A stretch of 64,000 nucleotides of DNA, from NCBI GenBank assembly GCA_001510575.1, contig LNGK01000010.1, positions 1,487,825 through 1,551,824 of the forward strand, in the 5' to 3' direction. The translations under genes and the position numbers were made by a program. The DNA is from Knoxdaviesia capensis (taxonomy: Eukaryota; Ascomycota; Sordariomycetes; Microascales; Gondwanamycetaceae). The notes beneath the pieces are model-generated. The model was not told the origin of the DNA. It did not search any database and saw nothing but the letters and a program-made list of their open reading frames with translations. Shown one piece after another: positions 49,475 through 59,304 of the stretch. Position 1 is the stretch's first letter. The number at the start of each line of letters is the position of its first letter.

Positions 49475-51150
49475 ATGCGACAGACATCATGGAAGCGGCT
49501 TGATCAGAGCTGCTATCTCTTCGTGCGCATCACACCGGCAGCAGCTCCGATGAAGGCCCAAGAAGCCGCTTTTCATACCCCAGCTGACGCCTCCAGCCGT
49601 CAAGATTCTAGTGCATTCCTGCTCGCCAAGATAGCACTGCTATCGGATACATATCATCCGGAAAAGTCTCTGGCTCCCTACCCCTCGCTGGTCGCGCCAT
49701 CTGGCACTGGAAAGTCTTTCGCCGTTAGCCAGTTGGCTTCACAGCACGGAATGTTCTGCTATCATATCTCTCTAGCGCCTCCTGCCTCGTGCGCTTGTCC
49801 CCCAGGCACGAGCAGCGGCGACTTTCTAACCCCTTCGGACACGATCGATCTGTCAACGTTTCAGTGGAGAATCGTCATCTCGTTTCTGCATTCCTACGTG
49901 TCTGCATGCCGTGACGCCGGCATTACCGCCCTAGGACTCTTTCGGTCGCTGTCAAAGCCTTTGTACGCTTGCCGTCGCCGGTGGATTTGGGCCAGGATTC
50001 TAGAGACATGCCGGCTCGTGTCGCAAAGATACAGCTGCGGGACAGAGGGGCCTCGCGGCCGCGACGTTCTCCAGACCCTCCGGCAATTCGACCCGCTGGA
50101 TTGCCCCGAGTTTACCGAGTTGCAAGGGGCGGTTTGATAGAGATTCAACGTTGGAATCGGCGGACTGCCTTGCTCACCCAGATGGCGCGGGCGACAACAT
50201 ACGGCCCAGCCGAATCAAATAAGAACAAAAGCAGCCACGGCAACGGCAACGGCAACGGCCAAGCGGCCAAACGTCAAAGGCGGCAGTGTAATATCCGCGA
50301 TGAGAGTCTTCACGAGACATATCCGTTCATCCTGTGTGTTGACGAGGCCCTCTATCGACTCAAAGACGATGGTGTCTTTTTCGAGGATTCCGCCTTGCCC
50401 TACGCGCGGCCAGAGGTCAGCAGATCAAGAGTCTGTTTGGGCTTGTACTGGATACGTCATCAGCTATAAGTAACTTTGAAACCTCAGTTGATGAACGACA
50501 AAAGTCGGCGGGTGCTCTCAGCGCCGAGGCCTCTCCTTCCAGTCTTCGATGAGCTGGATACGTACGATCTTTTTGCAGACGAACCGACCCTCTCACACCA
50601 TACTCAGCCGGTGATTCTAACGAAAGGTTACGCCATCTCTCGAGAAGTTCGGCCGGCCTTTGAAGCTCGCCCAACTTGGCAAGGACAAGCTTGACGCATG
50701 GGATGTTGCCCAATTGGCGGATGAAAAGCTCACCGGGAATCATGCTTCAGACCCCCGCGCGATGCATCTAGCCCTGCTTTCCACACTCGAAGTGCGGTTC
50801 GTATCAACACAACTGAAGTTGCCGAAAGACTTGTGGCCGGATATATGAGATAGTTCATCAACGCTAACGATGTTGGAGAGTTTGTTGCCGCGCAAGCGTT
50901 ACTTAGTGAAGAAGCTGTGCGGGACTTAGAATCCCGGCCGGTGGCCACAGAGTTGTTCATGGGAACTGTCTTCTTCTCACACGTCGGGAGGATGGTTCTT
51001 CATCCGACTCGAGAAAGGCCTGAGGCTGCCTTGGACCGCGGACTCGCATTTGGAAGCACTGGCCGGCGGCTGACAATTGGCATTGCGGACGATATGCGCA
51101 AGGCTTGCAGCGAAATGAAGGCCGGCGGCGACCCGGGCCAGCGGCCGTGA
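49475..51150 (+). pseudogene. eroded P-loop NTPase, Crinkler/RHS-like class
   Basis: Six successive open segments in shifting frames read as one decayed protein. The first (about 49475-50137) has a Walker A APSGTGKS at about 49693-49716. The next frame (about 50140-50390) has FILCVDEA, a Walker B-like strand, at about 50323. The frame then shifts to LFGLVLDTSSAISNF at about 50430, to PVFDELDTYDLFADEP at about 50530, to WDVAQLADEKL at about 50700 and finally to RLVAGYMR (about 50832) with an in-frame stop before FINAND. The order of these blocks (P-loop, DEA, a D-T/S-S-S-ISNF strand, a P-x-F-x-ELDT-D motif, a degraded GRPLW-like site) matches my recollection of the P-loop ATPase of Crinkler/RHS-type proteins in fungi. 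At least five frame changes and one stop make it non-functional as written. The family call is moderate; the decay is clear. True ends are unknown. Confidence 0.5.
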
Positions 51151-51810
51151 CATCGGGATCACAGTGTGTCTCCGAAGAGAACAGAGCGCCCGTGGGAAAT
51201 CATCTTTTTGAGGCTGTGCAGCCCAAAGCGGCGGCCCCAGCTCCTGCGGCATCGGCGCCATATACAGAGCCAAGCCGGTCGAAGAAGAGAGCAAAAACTG
51301 GTTGAAGCTTGGGTGATGGGTCGGCCGTCATGACCACCCCTGGGGGGCATCAGCCACGACGTGTTCCGTGTCTGGCCAAGGGGAGCAGCGGCACGGATGG
51401 CGGGGGAATAGTTTCGGAAGTCAGAACCTTGCTATTGGCGGGTTGCGGGGGGGAAGCTTCAGACGGGATGAAAAGTTGGGAGCATGTTTCCTCTCGGCGG
51501 CTACTGATGGAGGGGCTTCCGGGAGGTGGGTGGCAGGGTGGTGGTGAAGCAAAGGGAGGGGAGGATGAAGAAGAAGAGGAGGGAGGAGAAGGAGGAAGAC
51601 GAATAAAAAAGAAAAGATTCTTCTTCCATTGTGGACGCAGCTAAATAAGCAAATCATCCCGCCGGTGCCTGGTCCATCTCTAAGCCAAGAACCGGCATGA
51701 GGCCAGAAGCGGATCACGGCCGGGCCGGGGTTTAGGGGCCGGCCGGGCCGGGTTGGGCCGAGAGTGCCCGCTTTTGGCGGCGGGCAGATTGGGAAGGCCA
51801 GTTGTAGGTC

Positions 51811-51832
51811 GTTGTTGTTGTTGTTGTTGTTG
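51811..51832. repeat. (GTT)7 microsatellite
   Basis: Seven tandem GTT units, followed by a short TG run. Confidence 0.9.
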
Positions 51833-52697
51833 TGTGTGTATGCCCAATCAAGAATCAACAAGAAGAAAGTCCGGCAGCTCAAAGCTCTCGCAGAACTTTG
51901 GAGGAGAAAAGGGTGGGCGGGGGGGGGGATGCCACAGTCATTGAAACGGTTTAGGGGGGTGTGCGGACCAAAAGAACAAGAAGTGGGTGAATGTATCAGT
52001 ACTTTACATACCCGCGATCTGAAAACATGCTGCACAACGCTGCTCAGTCACAGATGTTCCCCCACCGCGTGCGTGTTGCTTTTCTCTCCCCCTTGGTCGC
52101 TTCACATCCATCAACCGCGCACACGTGCGCCCACTTTCTGGCTGGAAGGAAGCACGTGCCGGCGACGCTCGCCTTCACTTGTCTGGTTTTCCGGTCGTTC
52201 GGGGGGTTTTTTTGTTCTCCTCGCCGCCTCGTTTCACTCGATCCCGGCGGCGCGTCTCTCTCCAGCCACCGGGACTTTCTTTTCCTTTCTTTTTTTCTGT
52301 GCTCCTCGGGAGACTCCTCTTCTTCGGCACGCGTGCTTCTCTTTTCGGTCTTCACTTCCCACCCCGCTCCAACCCCTTTTTCAAGGCAGAGAAATCCCCC
52401 CCGCCATCTTGCCTCCTCGTGCCGCGTGTCCGCGCTGATCCGTGGCTTGAGGACCTGTCAGCCTTGCACCCGTGCTGCCACCGGCTCTTTCGACCTGTCT
52501 GGCGTGTCAGCCCTCGTGGGTCGCTCTCTCGCTGCACCACGCACACACCACCACCACGCTTCCTCCTCCGCAAGGCGAAGGCGCTGTATCGTAGGAGTGA
52601 ACGGCCACTCTGAAGAAAAAAAAAAGTGAAAAAAAAAGCCGTAACGTCCCCGGTTTGCCCGCCCCGGGGTTCACGGCCGGAATATCGCGGAAAGTGG

Positions 52698-52747
52698 TCC
52701 GGGTGTGGGCCCCCCCCCCCCCCCCCCCCCCCCGGCAAATTCCCGGA
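52698..52747. repeat. 24-base poly-C tract inside an inverted repeat
   Basis: C homopolymer at 52710-52733, flanked by GTCCGGG (52698-52704) and its reverse complement CCCGGAC (52741-52747). The homopolymer length may not be exact, because such runs are error-prone in assemblies. Confidence 0.7.
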
Positions 52748-53018
52748 CAACAGGCCGAACCGGATATGTCACTGGTGTTGGAGTATGCACTCGTAGATGG
52801 AAGTTGTACCTGTGTTGCACATGGTCTGGTCGGGCTGTCGGCCTCGCTGCGCTGGCTGTCACGTCGCAGTACAATAGGGGGAAGGGCCAGCCGCCATCAG
52901 ACACATGCACGCCGAGCAAATGCCAGCAGAAAAGAAATCCATTGGGAGCCGCAATCTAAAACCCCCAATCTTACATGCTATTACACTCCCCCCCACCCCA
53001 GCATGGCCAAGGATCCAT

Positions 53019-54997
53019 CTACACCTCGTTACTCGGATACTCCACCGCCCCAACCGGCAAAAACTCCTCCTTGATGCTGCGCGCACTCACAAACCGACTC
53101 AACAGCCCCCGACTGCCGGCCTTGTCGTTCGTGCCGCTCGCCCGCGCCCCGCCAAACGGCTGCTGACCGACCACCGCGCCCGTCGACTTGCAGTTGATGT
53201 AGAAGTTGCCCGCCGAGTTCCGCAGCTGCTCCTCGGCCACGCGCACCGCCGCGCGGTCGCCCGCAAACACCGACCCGGTCAGCGCGTACTCCGACGTGCC
53301 GTCGATCAGCCTGCACACGGCGGCAAACGCCGCCGCCTGCGCCGCGCGCGTGCCGGTGGCGGCGTCGTCGTACACGTGCACCGCGAGCACCGGCCCGAAG
53401 AGCTCCGTCTGCAGGAGCGGGTGCGACGGGTCGGTGGTCGCGTACACCGTCGGCGCCACGAAGAAGCCGCGCGACTTGTCGTGCGTGCCGCCGGCCAGCA
53501 GCTCCAGCGCGGGGTCGGCGTTGGCCGCGTCAATCGTGGCCGCCAGCTTGGCGAACGACGCGGCGTGGATGACCGGGCCGACAAAGTGCGCCGCCGACGC
53601 CGCCGGGTCGCCCAGCTTGAGGGCCGCCGTCTCGCGCACCAGCTTCTCGCGGAACTGCGGCCACAGCGATGCCGGCACGTACACGCGCGACGTGGCGCTG
53701 CACTTCTGGCCCTGGTACTCGAACGCGCCGCGCACCGTGTTGAGCACCGCGTTGTCGACGTCGGCCGACGCGTGCACCAGGTGGAAGTTCTTGCCGCCGG
53801 TCTCGCCGACAATGCGCGGGTACGACTGGTAGCGGCCCTCGGCCACGCCCGCGCCGATCGCCCCGTACAGCTTGCGGAACACCGCCGTGCTGCCGGTGTA
53901 GTGCAGCGCCGCGAACTTCCGGTGCGCCAGCACCGTGCGGGTGACCTCCTCGGCGTCGCCCGGCACAAACTGGATCACGTCCTTGGGGAGCCCGGCCTCC
54001 AGCAGCACCTGGTAAACCAGCCAGTTCGACGCAATCGCAAAGTCCGACGGCTTCCACACCACCACGTTGCCGAGCAGCGCCGGCGCTCCCGGCAGGTTGC
54101 CTGCAATCGCGGTGAAGTTGAACGGGCTGACGGCGTAGACAAAGCCCTCCAGCGGCCGGTACTCCATGCGGTTCCACACGCCCGGCGAGTTCAGCATGGG
54201 CTGCGACGCGTACAGCTCGGACGCGTACTGCACGTTGAAGCGGAAGAAGTCGGCCAGCTCGGCCGCCGCGTCGATCTCGGCCTGCCAGGCGTTCTTGCCC
54301 TGGCCCAGCATGGTGGCGGCCATCAGCTTGTAGCGGTACTTGGTCGACACCAGGTCGGCCGCCTTGAGGAACACGGCGGCCCGGTCGGCGAACGGCAGCG
54401 CCGCCCACGACGCCTGGGCGGCGAGCGCCGAGTCGATGGCGCGGTTGATGTCGGCGGGCGTGGCCTGCGAGTACACCGCAACGGGGGACGAGTGGTTCGC
54501 GGGGTTGAACTGGGTCTTCGTCGTGGCGGAGGTGATCTGCCGTTACAATCCGTAAGTGGTCAGTATTGCCCCGTATAAGCGCCTCCTCAGTCTGCCGCGG
54601 GCATGTGGGAGCTTACCTCTTCACCACCAACCAGCAAAGGAACCTGCATGGGCAGCTCTTTCGACAGATCCGCCACAGCAGCCTCCAAACCCGCCCGTTG
54701 AGCGGAAGCCTTCGTATAGTGGTGCTAAACAACAACATGCCCAGTTCATGCGCTCACGTTAGCCAACCCAGTCACCAACGCGGAGCGGTCTTACAGCACG
54801 GCTTCTCTTACGTTAGGTTCGTTGGTGATAGCCGGCACTTTGAAAGTCGCCAGATTCGACGCCGGCCGGCTCCCCCCAGCCACCGTGGCCGCCGACCACG
54901 ACAGCGCAGCAGCAGACACCGCCGGCCGCGCGAGTTGCCGTGCGGAGCGGCACACAGCGCTCGCAGCCACACGCGAAGAGGACGCCGCGGCAGACAT
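53019..54997 (-). CDS. PUT2: delta-1-pyrroline-5-carboxylate dehydrogenase, mitochondrial
   Basis: NAD-dependent ALDH4-type enzyme that oxidises glutamate gamma-semialdehyde/P5C to glutamate, the second step of proline catabolism. Exons 54997-54812, 54724-54617 and 54536-53019 join in phase 0 to 603 aa. Introns start GTAAGA and GTAAGC and end TTTAG and GGCAG. The N-terminal 45 residues are Ala/Ser/Arg-rich, a likely mitochondrial presequence, and FKVPAITNEPN and QVPLLVGGEE follow. The dehydrogenase core shows VSPFNFTAIAGNLPGAP, the catalytic-base glutamate in VGETGGKNFH (about residue 343) and the nucleophilic cysteine in YQGQKCSATSRVYVP (about residue 377). NFYINCKSTGAVVGQQPFGG and SGTNDKAGS are near the C-terminus, as in P5CDH. 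Equivalent to yeast PUT2 and Aspergillus prnC; no proline-cluster neighbours are present here. High confidence. Confidence 0.94.
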
Positions 54998-56397
54998 TTT
55001 TGGTTGTAGTTGTAGTTGTAGTATGAGGTTCGAGGTTCGAGGTGAGGTTTGAGAGTCGCCGTGCAAACACGCCGACGTGGTTTTTGTGCAAAAAAGATCA
55101 CACCAAGTCTCCGCTGACCACAATGGTGAAAGTTCAGAACTGAAGCCCAACTCTCAGATGCTGGCTTTGGAAATATGCGATGATACCCGGTGACGTTAGG
55201 AACGGCTAAAAAAACGCCACAAAAGACGAATGCGGAGGAGCTTCTATAAGAACGACGAAAAAAGGGCAAAGTTGAACCACCCCGATGGAATTTAGGAAAG
55301 AGAGTCAAGAAGGAACCCAAATCGGAAACCCGGAAGAATCAATTATATATAAGTCAGAAGAAATCAGACAATTCACATCCCGTTGAATAATGCGGGGAGA
55401 AGAAGTGACCCGATACAGAGCGGGGGAGAGAAGGAAGCAAGCAACAAATGACGGTCGACCCTTCCCGATCCGATTTTGGCAGGGGTTGAGCAAGCCTGCG
55501 ATAGCTTGTTGCGATAAGGTGCGCGGAGCTGGATGAGCCACGTTAAGCCGCCGAACAAACCTGAAGAGAGAGAAAAAATGGGTTGAGTTGCAGATAGCTC
55601 ACAGAGGCACAGGAGACGGTAAGTGGCCCAGACGAGAAAAAAGACAAAGGAGTCAGCAATCAAGAAGAGAGGAGACAGAGCCGTCTTTTTATGAGGTCTC
55701 CCGGACAAGCCATCCCCACAAGCTCGGTCTATCCTCGACACTTCCGGGGTTGGGGTTTCTGCCGGCGAGGTGCGAGGTGGATGCTGGGCGGTGAAGGCGC
55801 CGCACCTTCGGCTTGCAGCGGGTTTACTCCACTCTCCAATTGACCACCAATTGGCCACCACGAGAGAAAAAAAAGAAGGAAAAAAGAAGGAAAAAAAGAA
55901 AGAAAGAAAAAAAACCTCTGGCCCCCCTCCAGACCCCGAAACTATCACGAGAGACAGCGATCGATGACCCTCGCAAATCGCCTGTCCACCGCGTTTCCCT
56001 GGAGCTGTTTTCTCCTAGTAAGTCGCCCTTGTAGCTATTCCCTCTCACAATCCCTCGCCACTGAACGCCTATCGCACCCTCCTGTCCACACAAAAAGAAA
56101 TACCACCTCCGATGCCGGCCGCGTGCGCATGCCGGTCCCGCCGGACCCGCGGATTTTTCCGGGGCCTGATGTAAGGAGGGGTCGGGGGGGGCTTTTTTCC
56201 TTTCTGTTTTCCTCTGGAAAGTGCCCCCGTAGACCAATTCCCCTCCTATTCCCGCCAACACGACTCGTGTAAGATCCACAACCACGGGGGGGGGGGAGAA
56301 AAAATTCACCACAACGATATCACTTCCTCTCGTCCCGGCGGCTGCAGTCCGCCCTTGTTCATAACCCATCCCTGCGCCCCGCCGTCCACCGAACAAG
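54998..56397. other. intergenic region between P5C dehydrogenase and tRNA-Gly
   Basis: About 1.4 kb. It contains the P5C dehydrogenase promoter (to the left) and a purine-rich A/G patch at about 55860-55915. A GGGGGGGGG run lies near 56286. Open frames are low-complexity; no gene is called. Confidence 0.55.
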
Positions 56398-56482
56398 GCG
56401 TAATTGGTGTAGTGGTAACATTAATCGTTGCCATCCGAGCAATGATTTCGATTAGCCCTGGGTTCGATTCCCAGATTACGCA
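56398..56482 (+). tRNA. tRNA-Gly (anticodon GCC) with a 14-nt intron
   Basis: The cloverleaf closes by eye. Acceptor GCGTAAT (56398-56404) pairs fully with ATTACGC (56475-56481). The D stem is GTGT/ACAT around AGTGGTA. The anticodon stem is AATCG/CGATT and the T arm is CTGGG-TTCGATT-CCCAG. The anticodon loop begins TTGCCA, giving anticodon GCC (Gly). It is 14 nt too long, placing an intron of about TCCGAGCAATGATT after position 37, the normal site. A-box and B-box (GGTTCGATTCC) promoters are internal. A T-rich pol III stop follows within about 40 bp. The isotype is well supported by the anticodon; the exact intron ends could shift by a base. Confidence 0.9.
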
Positions 56483-56488
56483 TTTCTG

Positions 56489-56516
56489 TCTTTCTTTTTG
56501 CTTCTTTTTTTCTTTT
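56489..56516 (+). terminator. pol III T-rich terminator of tRNA-Gly
   Basis: T runs (TTTCTTTTTGC then CTTTTTTTC) directly after the tRNA, as expected for RNA polymerase III release. Confidence 0.6.
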
Positions 56517-56768
56517 CCTCATCAGGTAGCCCGCTCACAGGAAACATTGTAGCTCTAGCATGTCGTCGCATTGTAGATACTAAGTTTTTCACTCTCGTCA
56601 ACTTCAACTATCCAAGCATCATCTCCAAGATCACCCCTCCAATTTACTCAAAACACAAGTTCGGCCACGAACCAGCCCCGGGTATCTATCCATCACAAGC
56701 AAACAGAAAAACAAACGAAACAGCCAAAACCAAAATTAGCTTTCGAATCAGGGAGCACCGCTTCATGC

Positions 56769-59304
56769 TCAGTTATACTCCCCCGTCTTCTTCGATGCCC
56801 GGCTCTCCGTGACCCGCGGAATCTCCCCGCTGTACACCAACGGCGGCACCGTCAGCCCATACGGCCGCGTCTGCCCCGTGCGGTCGCCCTGGTCGATCTC
56901 CACGCGGATCACCACGTCCAGACTGCCGTCGCCACCGTTGCCGTGCGCCGCATCCGACGCCGCCTTGTGCTCTGAGCCCGCGCTCGTCTCGCCCGAGTGC
57001 AGCCACTCGTGGCCGCCCTTGCCCTCGAACTCGTTGGTCGCCGGCACACTCTCGGGCATCGCGCCGTTTCCGCCGTTCGTGGCCGCGTGGTTCCCGTTGG
57101 TGTGGGCTGCCGCCGCCGCCGCCGCACCCGCCGCGGAGTTGTTGGGCGAGTTCTCGGTTATCACCGCATAGTTCCGGCTGGGCATGGTGCAGCTGTTGTG
57201 CTTCGCCGTCTTCGACGTGTCACCCGGATCGCGATCGAAAAAGTTCAGGAGGGTCTCGTCCGTCTCGGAATTGAGGTGGTGGATCTTGTTGCGTCGCGCC
57301 AGAAGATTGGCCACAGCCGCGGGCGGTGGCTTGTTGACAATCGCCGAAGAGATAACATTGGGCATGTAGCGGAAATCATTCTCGGCACGCACGTGCAAGT
57401 CGGGGTTGGAGTAGAACCGTCCCAGCGCCGCCAGATGCACGTCACCGCCCAAAATGGTGACGCGCACACTAAACTCTGCTGCGATTGCCTGTAGTCGTTC
57501 AACCAGCTGCCGCCGTTCGACCTTGTGGGTCTTCGCCGTGTAGTGGTCGTCCAGATCGTCCAGAAGATCGACGTTGCCATCGAACTGGTTGAAAATGCTA
57601 CCACCAAGTCCAAATCTCCGATGGAGGAACTTGATAGGGCCGATCACGGGGCTTCTGAACACATTCTCCAGCCACGTGAGCCGGGGATATGCGATGGGAA
57701 TACCCAGGAGCAGAATCAAGTGCTGGATGGGCCGGCCCGAGGAAATGGCATTGGCAAGGTTGTCGCGCAAGTGGCCAAACACGATATCGTATGTTTCGGG
57801 GTAGTTGACCTGATGTCTGGTGCGCTCGGTGCGTGCATCGATTCCGACCAAAGCAATACGCGCGCCAAGTCGGGCGTAGATGTTATACGTGTGTTCGGGA
57901 ATGTACGGGCCCGGTTTCGCTCCGAGAATGTACGATTTCGCCGTCTTGGCTGGGGCAACATAGGCATCGCTCAGTTGATCGTTCGGGGAGCCAGGGCCTG
58001 ACTCATCCGAAGTGAATGAATATGGCGGCGGCGGTAGGTGGTGTTGGAACAGCAGGTAGTATTTGTAGGCGCTTCCTCCAATGCCACGGAACATGTCGCA
58101 TCGCATGAAACTGTCGACGTAGGAGCCGAATCCGTCGATAATCTATTGAGGAAGAACATAACGTAAGTACAAATGGTTGTATGTAGGCAAAGGGACTGAG
58201 AAAACATACATCATGGTCATCCCAAATGTTGATCTGGGCAATCTGGCCATTCGCGGTGGAAAACGGCTCGGTCGAGAACCAGCGAAGGTAGTTATGCAAG
58301 TAGAAGTCGTCGCACTCACGGCGGAAAGCCTCGGTGTATGGGTGGAGCGCCCGCTTCTTGGGGTTTCCAATGGCGGTCCACGATCTCAGCGGGCCGGAGA
58401 CACGGATGCCGTCGTTGTAGATCTGGTCGCCTCCGCCAACCATCACATGGAACGGCGCAACAGCGTGGCGGCGCATCACATCGTTCCAGAGGGCTGGGCC
58501 GCTCCAGGCGTCTTCGTCGGTGCCAACGCTGAATCCGTTGCACGAGAAGAACATGATACGCATCGACTCCTCGACGGCCGGAACCACGAAGACGGGTTTG
58601 GGAGCTGGCGCACCGTCGCGGCGTCGCATGTCTACGAGCTCGTATGACCACTGGGTCTCGGCGATTTTCACCGGAACGCAGAGGTCAAAAGCCCAGAAGG
58701 TCGCGCGCGGGTCGGAGTACAGACAAGACGCAGTAATCTCGGTGGGGGCAGGAGGGCCGCCGTTAGCTGCCGCTCCGGCCGCCGAAGTCTCAGCGGCATC
58801 GCTGCCGCCAGTGGCCGGGTCAAGGCCAACCGGGGCGGCGGCGGTAGTGGAGCCATTCTCGGATCCAGCTTGGCGCAAAATCAGGGTGGGCGCGGGGGCG
58901 ACCGGCTGTTTGGAGCCCCCTCGGGTGACAACCAGAACACTTCCGTACCAATTGCCGTTCTCCATCTGGCGGAAGTTCAGCAGCGGGCCGCACAGAATAT
59001 CCTTCCCGTCGGGGCGCAAAGCTTCGGACGAGGGCGAGACGGAAATTGGCTTGAAGGCAGCATTGTGGCGCGGGCCCGCGGGAGGCTCAACGCGCATGGT
59101 GTTGAGAAAACTGGCAAGATCGCCGGTATCACTTGCGCCGGAAGCGTCGCGCGGGCCGAGGGCGGCGAGACCAGAGTTGGGCTGCTGAGCATGGCGCAAA
59201 AACGCCGATGATTCCTGGTGGCGCCATCTCGTAGAGGAGGCATAGGGGTTCTTTGCCGGGTTGTCCACGCTCTCGGCGCCGGGTTGACGGTGGGGTTCGG
59301 ACAT
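56769..59304 (-). CDS. PhoD-like phosphatase domain protein
   Basis: Metal-dependent phosphatase fold of the PhoD-like group found in fungi; the substrate is unknown. Exons 59304-58210 and 58142-56769 join in phase 0 to 822 aa; the 67-nt intron starts GTATGT and ends CAATAG. The N-terminus is Ser/Ala/Pro-rich. Metal-site motifs appear in order: VGGGDQIYNDGI at about 286-297, INIWDDHD at the exon junction (to 365) and LGGDVHLAALG at about 590. Between them lie DMFRGIGGSAYKYYLLFQHH and LIPLLGIPIAYPRL-like helices (here LILLLGIPIAYPRLTWLE). The tail carries NKIHHLNSETDETLL and an Ala/Gly/Asn-rich stretch before VVIRVEIDQGDR and VPPLVYSGEIP. I see no signal peptide or transmembrane span, so it is probably cytosolic or membrane-associated. 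The family call is strong; the role is unknown. Confidence 0.9.

Larger units (their letters stand above)
51151..53018. other. intergenic region with low-complexity tracts
   Basis: Between the eroded NTPase and the 3' end of the P5C dehydrogenase gene. It contains a purine-rich patch at about 51540-51620, a GTT repeat, a 24-base C homopolymer and a T/C-rich stretch at about 52060-52400. A Ser/Pro/Ala/Lys-rich frame at 51105-51305 may be the last trace of the NTPase gene. No intact gene is seen. Confidence 0.5.

Noticed and set aside
52905..54578. Open frame of 557 codons on the plus strand
   Set aside because: It is the antisense shadow of the P5C dehydrogenase gene; Arg/His/Gly-rich composition from GC-rich codons, and the sense strand has all the catalytic motifs.
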